This document shows positions 56,028-64,000 of a stretch of 64,000 nucleotides of DNA, in pieces. Position numbers and translations under genes: made by a program. The stretch lies in the NCBI GenBank assembly GCA_036873755.1, contig JAVTVY010018759.1, positions 1 through 64,000 of the forward strand. Reading direction: 5' to 3'. Source of the stretch: Hanleya hanleyi. Lineage: Eukaryota; Mollusca; Polyplacophora; Lepidopleurida; Hanleyidae. Position 1 is the first letter of the stretch, and each line of letters opens with the position of its first letter. Below the pieces are notes generated by a model. The model saw nothing but the letters and a program-made list of their open reading frames with translations. It ran no database searches and was not told the DNA's origin.

Positions 56028-57210
56028 CATTATTAACTTGTTGTTATTGTTGATCTTGATGCTCTTCTCCTTTCCGGCACTCTGATTCGGGTGTTGGCAA
56101 TCCTTGTTCGCACCATCATCGAGCGAGTCACCGAGTGCAACCGAACCGAGAAAGCTGAAATGTGAACATTTAGGCCTTTCGGATTATCCTCAGTTCCGAT
56201 CTGTGATTACCTAGTAAATTATGATTAAACGGAGATCTGGAAAATCCCCATACTATTATGTTTAAATTGTCATGGGTGGTAACATAACACATCCGATGTA
56301 ATTGAATGAACAAATATGTGTTGGTGCCTGGGAGGGGGGGGGGGGGCGTGACAAAGAACCTCTCATTTTTTTTTCAGTTTGCCAAGGAGTGAAGTATGAG
56401 TGTGTTGACCCTGCAGTAAGAGCCCCGGAAAAAATGAGAAATTACAGGCGTCATTATTATACAATTTTCGTGAATAATTACGGGTTCTGGATCGGTTCTC
56501 GTACAGATCAAATCTCGTGCACCTCTCACGTGCGCGCGTTCAGAGCATGTGGTGACTTTCTATGTGGATTGCTTATGTGTGGGGGAAGTTTAATTTGTCT
56601 GTCAAAATTTCTACTTCTTGGTGTAGTTGGAAGTATTTTTTATTTTTTTTAATTGCTTTCCGGGGTATATACTTCTAGTTTTCATCACACGGGAAGTCCA
56701 TTTTATCGCCGACCAATATAGGTAGCATGATTGATGACTATCATGTTCATTCCACGCAAGTCAGACGACAATCCCATTTCGACAGATGTGTTTATGTCAT
56801 GTGACACGGGGCGCAGTCATTGGTTTCCTTCGACCGCCCCTCCCTATGTGCGAACTAATGTTCACAGTGAAATGGCAGCGAACTCGCGTCATTTCCAGTA
56901 AATGACAGTGTCATCTTCTACATTTGACAGGAACTGTATAGGAAGATATATTCCTTTGTCATTTAGAAAGTGATGATATAACATTATTTTCGTTAGTTCT
57001 GGGATTAATTACACTGTCTTAGTCTAGCACAGATTCTAGTGCTGAAAATTGGTCGACTCAAAAAAATACTGTTTTACGATCACTTTTTAAGCCACAGAAA
57101 ATAAAGCTTCGTATGTATTCAGCTATATGGAAGCTATGTCATTACGATCATCGTAGGGGTAATCTGTGTTCGCTTTCAATACTGCCGGTCTGCTACCTTC
57201 TAATTTGTGG
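56028..57210. other. No gene recognised
   Basis: Unique sequence right of the retrotransposon. A 116-codon frame at 56302 spans a G13 run and an acceptor-like T-run-CAG but has no motif, and I do not call it. Confidence 0.4.
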
Positions 57211-57310
57211 GAAGCTCGATGGCGGAGTGGTTTAGATCGCCGACATATAGTGCTAGCTGTTAGGTGCATTACTCTCTGGGTCGCTGGTTCGAATCCCGCT
57301 CGGGATTTTA
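57211..57310 (+). repeat. tRNA-like SINE head
   Basis: Box A TGGCGGAGTGG (57220-57230) and box B GGTTCGAATCC (57286-57296) fit RNA polymerase III promoters. The acceptor ends do not pair, and the sequence runs into TTTTACC and a T-run, so it is a tRNA-derived SINE or tRNA pseudogene rather than a working tRNA. Confidence 0.6.
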
Positions 57311-57319
57311 CCATTTTTT

Positions 57320-57495
57320 TTTAATACTAAGATTCACGGGAATTCAAATACATGTAGATTCTCGCAACCCAGCTCTATGGGAATCCACGAGAATCCAATG
57401 CTATCATTTCTATGCAGATTGCTATTATTTTATGGGAATCTGTTGGATTCCCGTAAATTATTTTGCGGGAGTGCTGACGGGAATCGGATTTCCAT
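57320..57495. repeat. GGGAATC/GATTCCC palindrome-rich MITE (tentative)
   Basis: Words ACGGGAATTC, GGGAATCC, GGATTCCCGT and ACGGGAATC alternate in both orientations; the outer pair CACGGGAAT / GACGGGAATC is near the ends. Boundaries approximate. Confidence 0.45.
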
Positions 57496-57506
57496 GAAAA
57501 AACAAG

Positions 57507-57686
57507 CAGGGCATGAATTTACCATAAAACTTTGCTAGACCATCGGGCTGGTATATTTCATTACACTGAGCTGAAATTCTTGAATTACAGAGTGGCTGGT
57601 TAGCTAGCTTCAGAACTAAATTCAACCAGACAAGTTCTAAATTCACCAGCCACGGGCTGCCGGGCTTGTGGGAATTTCGAGCCCTG
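57507..57686. mobile_element. 180-bp hAT-like MITE
   Basis: Ends CAGGGCATGAATTT and the complement of GGAATTTCGAGCCCTG form an inverted pair; CAGGG(C/G) termini are typical of hAT elements. No 8-bp duplication is visible. Confidence 0.5.
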
Positions 57687-57756
57687 ACTGCCCTACCACT
57701 GAACATATATGTCTTTCCCTGCTCGCATACCTAAAGTCTTTATTATTTAAAGGTTG

Positions 57757-58645
57757 CGGAAAACACCTTGACATGCTTGAGGCCAATACCTCGTTGGAGT
57801 GTAGGGCTATGTCAACTTCAGTTTTTATATATTTATCAAAAAGGGACATCCACACGTACCCCAGAGTGCATGGATCTTTCAATAGCATCTATGGCTTCAT
57901 TGTTCCATGATTTTCACAGCAACTTATTGCTTCGTTTTATGCGACGTACTAATCATTCAAATTAGCCACTTCAAAATTTCAAAAATGAAACCTTGCTTCA
58001 AATGACATCTTCGGTGAAATATATTTTCTAAATGAAAATGGCATGTGGTGGCATATTTCCATGTAAAGGTCATACACAAATTGCAGGATTTGAGAGGCTA
58101 GGCCTAGTTAATAAATCAAATTAAACTGACAGACACATAATCTAAACTGCTAGCAAGACACATAATCTAAACTGCTAGCATGTGCACATAAAAACAGACC
58201 TCTGCTCTGGGCATTATGACCCTGCCATGTGTGTGCATGCTAGGAAATTGTGCATCTACATTCATGCAACTTGGATATGACTTTGAGATCGAAGTATGCA
58301 ATCCCATGCTATTTTCAATGAATTTCACCGAATATGTCATTTGAAGCCATGTTTCATTTTGTAAATATTAGACTTAGAGTGGCTAATTTGAATGGTTACA
58401 TAGTCGCATAAAACGAAGCAATAAGTTGATGGAAATCATGGAACATTCCAACAATGAAGCCATAGATGCTGTTGAAAGATCCATGCAGTCCGGGGTATGT
58501 GGGGATGTTCGCATTTTCCATAAATATATATAAAAACTGAAGCTGACATACATGTAGCCCTATACCCATCGAGGTATATGCCTATAACTTGATCGAGGTG
58601 TTCCCATAGATCAAGGTATAATACCTCGATCAAGGTATTTTCCCC
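57757..58645. mobile_element. 890-bp inverted-repeat element
   Basis: Left (57757-58050) and right (58290-58645) halves are inverted copies sharing GTAGGGCT, AAGCAATAAGTTG, CCATAGATGCT and TCATTTGAAG blocks. The middle has a short direct duplication (ACATAATCTAAACTGCTAGCA). Arms diverged, no coding capacity. Confidence 0.75.
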
Positions 58646-58840
58646 AACCTGTTTGATTCGGCGTGCAGGTCTGTGGGAGGATCGCATTCTTGTTCTTCTT
58701 GTGACTTCTTCTGTTGAAATACGCATGCAGGACAACCCTGCCTTCAGGCAATTGGAAATTTTTTTATATACTCGGTCACAGTGGAATCAAGTATTGCTTC
58801 GTTGATTTCCATCAGACAGTCCTATCCAGTCAATTGTCAA

Positions 58841-59180
58841 TTAACTCTTTGCCCCATGGAGGCTTACTACCATTGCCCCATGGTGACGCCATTTGACGCC
58901 CCTTCCTAGTCCATGATGACGCCATTTGACGCCTTATGTAATAAATTAATTAATTAACTTCATTAAATAATATTTTATTTCAGAAAATATTAAACATGCT
59001 AAATTATTGGTCACTGTAAAAATAATTAAAGAAAATAATAAACCTTTGACCCCAGCCCTCCAATAGATTTGTACCCGACAATTTACAGGTGATCACCAAA
59101 AAGGTCTGGGGCAGCCTAGAAAGCCTGTATGGTTTAGAACGGGGTGTCAAATGGCGTCAACATGGGGCAAAGAGTTTTAA
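58841..59180. mobile_element. TTAA MITE family C
   Basis: 340 bp with TTAA at both edges and inverted ends TTAACTCTTTGCCCCATG / CATGGGGCAAAGAGTTTTAA, plus GACGCCATTTGACGCC blocks at both ends. Probably piggyBac-type. It ends 37 bp before the acceptor of the candidate exon at 59217, so it sits in an intron if that exon is real. Confidence 0.75.
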
Positions 59181-59216
59181 TATTTATGTAAATACAATGT
59201 ACATATTCATTTTCAG

Positions 59217-59378
59217 ATTGATCAAGAATTTGCGATGCTATATTCAGAGGACACGGGATCGAAACTTCTAACAAAGCCGATATGTACCAAACATATTGAA
59301 GATCGCAAAGATGTCACAAGAGTGAAGAGAGCGGTGGGCTCTGTGAGGAACTGCAGACTTGCAATGAACTATCAGAAG
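59217..59378 (+). CDS. Candidate host-gene exon, 54 codons
   Basis: Preceded by CATATTCATTTTCAG (acceptor) and followed by AAG|GTAATA (donor). Exactly 162 bp, with phase 0 at both ends, and open throughout: IDQEFAMLYSEDTGSKLL ... DRKDVTRVKRAVGSV ... RLAMNYQK. The composition is charged and globular, unlike the surrounding repeats. I do not recognise the protein. A terminal-exon candidate in compatible phase lies at 63654. Confidence 0.5.
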
Positions 59379-59594
59379 GTAATATTTGCAAATCCAGATA
59401 ATAATCCCTCAAGTAAATGGCTCCAGACTTCTGCGAGTAACACTAACAGTTCGATTGGAATAACAATTTTTAGCCTGGTGCTTTTCATAGCAATGTATAT
59501 TGTAATTTCCAGGTTGTCCTAACATGCAAACTGTCCAGTTATCAGAAAGCTTTACCATCCATGATAATCCAATAACCTATTCATGGGGGGGGGG

Positions 59595-59800
59595 GCCTCA
59601 GTGGCTGATTGGTGATCGCTAGCCCCACACTGCTGAAACGGCCTGTGTTCGAGCCCCGCTGGTGCATGTGTGAAAGTCTGCCTGTTACTCGCCGACGGCT
59701 GATGGTTCACTCCGGATACTCCGGCTTCCGAGTTCAAACTGGTTGTAACTATATTGGTGAAATAACTTTGAGTGTTACATTAAACCACATCCCCCCCCCC
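59595..59800 (+). repeat. tRNA-derived SINE
   Basis: Box A-like TGGCTGATTGG (59602-59612) and box B-like GTGTTCGAGCC near 59645, then a central CGACGGCTGATGGTTCACTC and ACTCCGGCTTCC block. The tail AACTTTGAGTGTTACATTAA is shared with the fragment near 62567-62600. Ends in a C-rich run. Confidence 0.65.
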
Positions 59801-59845
59801 CCAGGGCCCCCACTTATTCATAAAGATTACTGCAGCATTCCATAT

Positions 59846-60191
59846 CAGGGGTCGAAATTTACACCGGTTTACCTGTCTCTGACAGGTATTTTTTGAAAGA
59901 GACAGGTAGAGAAACAAAGTACCTGTCTCTATTGACAGGTAGCCAATAATTTTGTTTTGGTGTTCAAAATATATCTTCAACAAAATTCATTCAAAACACC
60001 TGCTAATAAGTGCAAGTAAACAAGGTGTCATTAATTTATTAGTGTCTTGCAACATCTAACTTTGTCATTAATCTCGAGTTACATGTTCATGTTACGATTG
60101 CATGTTCAGGTAATTCTTAAAGATGACAGGTAAACATTTTGGCCACCTGTCTTGAGTGACAGGTAAATTATTTTGAATATTTTGACCCCTG
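59846..60191. mobile_element. 346-bp hAT-like MITE with ACAGGTA repeats
   Basis: Ends CAGGGGTCGAAATTTA and the complement of ATTTTGACCCCTG, flanked by CATAT on both sides (59841-59845, 60192-60196). The interior repeats GACAGGTA/TACCTGTC several times. The CAGGGGT terminus is hAT-like, though a 5-bp rather than 8-bp flank match is seen. Confidence 0.65.
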
Positions 60192-60305
60192 CATATGTCC
60201 AGCCTTAATATCCCTTTCACCGCAACTTCGAGTAAAGAAACAAAGTAAAGAAAAGATATTTTGTGTCCATGCATTAACACTTTGAATATGGGTTGACATC
60301 AAATG

Positions 60306-60989
60306 TTAAAGGTTATACCAAATGACTCTATACTACTTTGCATTAAAACATATCCAGTAGTGTCCCAAACAACAAATTAGTATTTTTTTCTCGAATAAAA
60401 TCGTTGAAGTGGGTTTTAGGACACGAATAGCACACATGTGGGGGAAAATGTATTGGAGCCGTGACCTCTGGTGCATGACGTCACAACCTGATTACGATTG
60501 CGCCGTAAACGTCATAGTCTGTGGTTATGTTTATCATTGCAAGAAGTTACGAACTTAAAACGTTGTACATATCCAACTGAATCTGTCTATTATTTATATG
60601 TTATATATATATGTTATATCTTTGCACTACCTTGTATGGGTGTATGCAATAAAGAATTGAATTGAATTGAATTGAATAGTCTATGACGTCGGGTGTTGTT
60701 ACAAAAGATTCACCCAACTGTGGGAGTTCTAGCGTGATGTCGCTGACATTTGGACGTCACAACAGGCATTTCAGCGAGATCGTAATCAGGTTGTGACGTC
60801 ACAGGTCAAGCGGTCACAGCTTTCGCCGTTTTGAAAGGGGCATGAAATTGTCGCACTTTACTGCTGCTATTTCCAACCTTGGGCAGTTTGAAAACATACA
60901 AAAATGTAAAACAAGTCTATATAATCACCTCTACTACAATGTAGCACAAAAAAGTAGCAGATTTTGAGACCATTTTGTATAACCTTTAA
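60306..60989. mobile_element. TTAA MITE family B, split by a LINE tail
   Basis: TTAA edges with inverted ends TTAAAGGTTATACCAAATG / complement of CATTTTGTATAACCTTTAA. Inner inverted blocks GATTACGATTGC and GTGACGTCACAACCTGATTA mirror GTAATCAGGTTGTGACGTCAC. Probably piggyBac-type. A 155-bp insertion sits at its centre. Confidence 0.8.
60521..60675 (+). mobile_element. LINE 3'-end fragment with (AATTG)n tail
   Basis: Ends in GTGTATGCAATAAAGAATTG followed by four pentanucleotide repeats. Flanked by the 7-bp duplication ATAGTCT (60514-60520 and 60676-60682), consistent with a target-primed, 5'-truncated insertion into the older MITE. Confidence 0.75.
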
Positions 60990-61399
60990 TATGATAGACA
61001 GTCTTGAGAAAACCATGAAATAGTTGAGGACAGTTTATGGCTCATGGTCAAAGTCCAGTTGTCTCAAACACCTGGCAACAGAAAGCCTCTTGGTTTTTGG
61101 GCTTGTCTTTTCACATACATCTGTTTATTGCTTGTTTGATATTGTATCAATTACAGAGTATGGATTTCATTCCAAAATTTAGTAATACAATGCACCAAGA
61201 ATAACACTTCAATTTGTGCAGAACGAATTCCAAAGGAGACTGTCTAACATACATGTACATTCAGTTTTTGGACGGATTGCGAAGCAATAGCCGTCCTATG
61301 GCTTGATGTCTGGCTGGCTGGTTGTTCGTCATCAACATTTCAGGATATAAGTTTTGTGTTCAAGATTTTGTAAAAGTTGGAGCTCTACCATGTATCATG
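60990..61399. other. No gene recognised
   Basis: Unassigned. TGCGAAGCAATAGCCGTCC near 61279 is the edge of a widespread-looking repeat. Confidence 0.4.
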
Positions 61400-62871
61400 T
61401 GTACTAAGCTTCGCCCGACCCCATTTTCTGATATTCTCAGATGCCATACCAGATGCTGCATGGGCTCCACCCATTCACTGCACCCTGGGGGTATCTCCCC
61501 TCCTCCCCACATTCGGAATATAGCCTAATTATAGCGATCGCTTTGGCCGTCCGTCTGTCCGTCCGAATTTCTTGTCCATGCAATACCTCGGTTAATATTT
61601 GATGGACTGAATTGAAACTTGCATGGAATGTGCCCAGTGCCTCGTAGTTGTGCAGCGTAGAGTTTTTTCCGAGTTCCGGTATAATTTTCAAGAGTTATGG
61701 CCCTTTTTCTGAAATCTCTGTGAATTGGACTTGTCCGGGCTGGTTAATATTGTATGGACAAGTATGAAATTTGCACGATATGTGGTCAGTGCCCCACAGT
61801 TGTGCAGCGTAAAGTTTCTTCACGTTTCGCTTATATTTTCAAGAGTTATGGCCCTTTGTTCTTGAAATATCCATGAATTGGGACTTGTCCGGGCTGGATC
61901 TCGGTTAATATTGTATCATGGACAAGTATGAGATTTGCATGATATGTGGTCAGTGACCCGTAGGTGTGCAGCGTGAATTTTCTCTGCTTGCGGTTCTGTT
62001 TTCAAGAGTTATGGCCCTTTGTTTATCAAATCTAAGTGAATGGGATATATTTATTTGTCCAGGCTGGATCTCGGTCCATAACCGATTTGAACCAGGAAAA
62101 TGGCTATATTATATGTTATTCTACATTCCAAAGGAGACAACATAGGTCCTGAAGTATGAAATTGCCCCAAAAAGAGTGAATTTGGTGCAAAATTCAAAGT
62201 TCACTGATCGCTTCGTAATTTCACTACAATATACTCCCAAGGAATGTAGGTCTCATAACCAGGTCACATTTTCGGATTTGTAATTATGTAAGGCATGGCA
62301 AAAAAAGTGACTGAAATTTAACAGAATTTTTATAATTATCCAAATTAGGCCACCAACCAATAAAGAACAGAACAATGGCGGGGCAGTGTCGGATTAAAGT
62401 GGAAGGGGGGGCATACAATTGAGCAATCTCTGATTGCTTCCTTCCTGTGTTCCCTCTATTTCCGAAACTAAGTCTCACCCGACTCCATATATGCTGATAT
62501 TTTCAGATAGCATGATATCGGATACTGTCTTGACTACACTAGTCCACTATGACTGTCATCATATGAGTGAAACAAACTTGAATGTGACATTAAGCCAAAT
62601 CCCCCCCGGGCCCCCGTCCACTACACCCTGGGGTATATCCCCGCCCCCGGAACTGAGCTTCACCCTGGCTGTATCTCCAAACCTAAGTTTCACCCGACCC
62701 CATATATGCTGATATTCTCAGATAGCATATCTGATACTGCATTGATTGCACTCATCCACTACACCCTGGGGGTATATCCACCTGTCTCGCCACCCGCGGA
62801 ACAGAGCTCCACCCTGTATCTCGAAACTGAGCCTCGCCCGACCCCATATGCTGATATTTTCAGATAGCATA
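61400..62871 (+). repeat. Cluster of related ~150-bp repeats
   Basis: Two interleaved families. (1) Three units of ~150 bp at about 61560-62090 share TTGTCC(G/A)GGCTGG, GTGCAGCGT and TTTTCAAGAGTTATGGCCCT. (2) Units at ~61405, 62465, 62690 and 62830 share CACCCGACCCCATATATGCT, ATTTTCAGATAGCAT and CACTACACCCTGGGG. A SINE-tail-like TTGAATGTGACATTAAGCC lies at 62578. No gene. Confidence 0.7.
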
Positions 62872-63099
62872 GGCCGCTGATAATTAATGTTCCGTTTCCC
62901 GTAACCAGCCCTCATCTATATTTTGAGGGCAGATAATTAAAATCCATGAGGGATTTACATTTTCATGAGTAAAACTTGCTCAGTTTCTTCATATTTATAC
63001 ACAAATGGTTTGCAAGTTAATAATTAATAATTATCGCGCTCAGCATGTGTATTTTTACCAGCAAGGTTACGAGAAACAAACAACTAATTAACAGTGGTC
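62872..63099 (+). repeat. 227-bp MITE, copy 1
   Basis: Ends GGCCGCTGATAATTAATG and CTAATTAACAGTGGTC are imperfect inverted repeats. It interrupts a family-2 unit of the preceding cluster, which resumes at 63100. Confidence 0.8.
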
Positions 63100-63147
63100 A
63101 TATGATATCTGATACTGCATTGATTTCCCTTATCCACTACACCCGGA

Positions 63148-63371
63148 GGCCACTGTTAATTAATTGTTTGTTTCTCGTAACCTGGCTTGTAAAAATACAC
63201 ATGCTGAGTGCGATAATTATTGATTATTAATTATTAACTTACAAACCAATATGAAGAAAATGAGCAAGTTTTACTCATGAAAATGTAAATCCCTCATGGA
63301 TTTTAATTATTTGCCCTCAAAATATAGATGAGGGCTGGTTACGGGAAACAAACCATTAATTATCAGTGGCC
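63148..63371 (-). repeat. 224-bp MITE, copy 2 (inverted)
   Basis: Reverse-oriented copy of 62872-63099, 48 bp away, sharing CTCATCTATATTTTGAGGGC and ATCCATGAGGGATTTACATT as complements. Ends GGCCACTGTTAATTAA / TTATCAGTGGCC. Confidence 0.85.
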
Positions 63372-63653
63372 TGACTGGGTCCAAAAATTCGTAGACTGGG
63401 AACTTTTTCTGCTGATTCTCAGACAGGTCATCATTTTATTTTGGAATGTCAGAGTTGTCTCCCCTGTCTCCACTCTTAGGTGAACAAACGTAAAAGGCCT
63501 CCAAGCAAGTATTTGGCATCAGATCACAATTAATCACTTCCGGGTCAGTGCCCACGACCTACATTGTTTAGAAATTTGAGAGCAGATCTTTATGGATTTT
63601 TTTGAGCTGCGATTTTTCAGCATTTCTGATACATCTGATATTTCAACTTGCAG
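63372..63653. other. No gene recognised; candidate intron
   Basis: Ends in TGATATTTCAACTTGCAG, a plausible splice acceptor. Confidence 0.4.
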
Positions 63654-63740
63654 ATGAGTCTTCAAACTGTACTTCCTGGTGTTGATTTGGGCCTATTTGG
63701 AAAAAGCATGGTGGATGAAGACATGATCAGTGAAGAGTGA
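63654..63740 (+). CDS. Candidate terminal exon, 28 codons and stop
   Basis: Begins right after TTTCAACTTGCAG and is open for 28 codons (MSLQTVLPGVDLGLFGK then an acidic end MVDEDMISEE) to TGA. Phase 0, compatible with the exon at 59217-59378. Not recognised. It could also be unrelated to that exon. Confidence 0.35.
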   Translation: MSLQTVLPGVDLGLFGKSMVDEDMISEE

Positions 63741-64000
63741 GAAGGCTCCATGTTTACAAATTGAATGACATTCTGCAGCACCAATCAGCTGTCAGTGGCG
63801 GTAATTTGAAATTTCCATGGTCAACATCTGTCAAGACTTCCACTGGTAATGTCCCACAAGGTAAATATTGACATGCCAGGTGGAGTTATGCATTGTGAAT
63901 TTTCTGGATTTTTGCCGATTTTTAACGCTAATACATAACAAGTAACGGAATTAATAGTAGGCTGATGCCATTTTGCTCTCCGGCAGTTGGCGATGTGAAC
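63741..64000. other. No gene recognised
   Basis: Would be 3' untranslated region if the preceding exon is terminal. No poly(A) signal is evident before the window end. Confidence 0.3.

Noticed and set aside
57211..57310. Functional tRNA gene
   Set aside because: Both pol III boxes are present but acceptor arms do not pair; better explained as a SINE head.

Overview
This is eukaryotic DNA from what looks like an invertebrate animal genome. The coding capacity is sparse and intron-like, with splice-site-flanked short open stretches. There are many inverted-repeat transposons, minisatellites, tRNA-derived SINE pieces and a Ty3/Gypsy retrotransposon. The repeat style (Polinton-type element, fold-back elements, many TTAA-flanked MITEs, 'TGGCCGTCCGTCTGTCC' type repeats) suggests a marine lophotrochozoan, perhaps a mollusc. 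That assignment is inference. No prokaryotic operon structure is present.

Layout. 1-4 kb: no gene recognised, one decayed MITE. 4.1-6.5 kb: a minus-strand leucine-rich-repeat receptor-like exon, interrupted by an in-frame TGA and running into a 36-bp minisatellite. 9.3-12.0 kb: a 2.7-kb element with ~0.8-kb terminal inverted repeats around a decayed protein fragment. 14.9-22.6 kb: a hairpin, a ~365-bp tandem repeat split by a TTAA MITE, a fold-back element whose arms are arrays of a 20-bp palindromic unit, and a second TTAA MITE. 23.466-32.122 kb: an 8.66-kb almost perfectly palindromic Polinton/Maverick-type element with a 6-bp target duplication. Each arm carries two genes: a C2H2-zinc-finger protein, and a zinc-finger plus A32-like packaging ATPase. 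32-38 kb: mostly MITEs and unassigned sequence. 38.0-40.5 kb: a 28-bp minisatellite open in all three forward frames. 41-44 kb: MITEs. 44.3-56.0 kb: a minus-strand Ty3/Gypsy element with unusually long (~2.6 kb) LTRs, gag-protease, and frameshifted RT-RNaseH-integrase. 57-64 kb: SINE and MITE remnants plus two candidate plus-strand host exons (59.2 and 63.65 kb) in compatible phase.

The most unusual object is the palindromic Polinton-type element. Both ends are copies of one end of a larger element, joined through a 61-bp spacer, and it inserted as a unit (CCAATG on both sides). It has no DNA polymerase, integrase or capsid gene that I can see, so it would have depended on proteins supplied elsewhere. 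The two ATPase genes are broken in different ways, whereas the 190-residue zinc-finger gene is open in both arms. The terminal repeats carry motifs resembling host promoter elements: an inward TATA box, three NF-kB-like decamers, a GATCACGTGATC palindrome, and a ~151-bp-period array of NRF1-like GCGCATGCGC sites. These are motif observations only. The retrotransposon is young by LTR similarity (about 1% difference by eye), yet its pol frame is broken at least twice.
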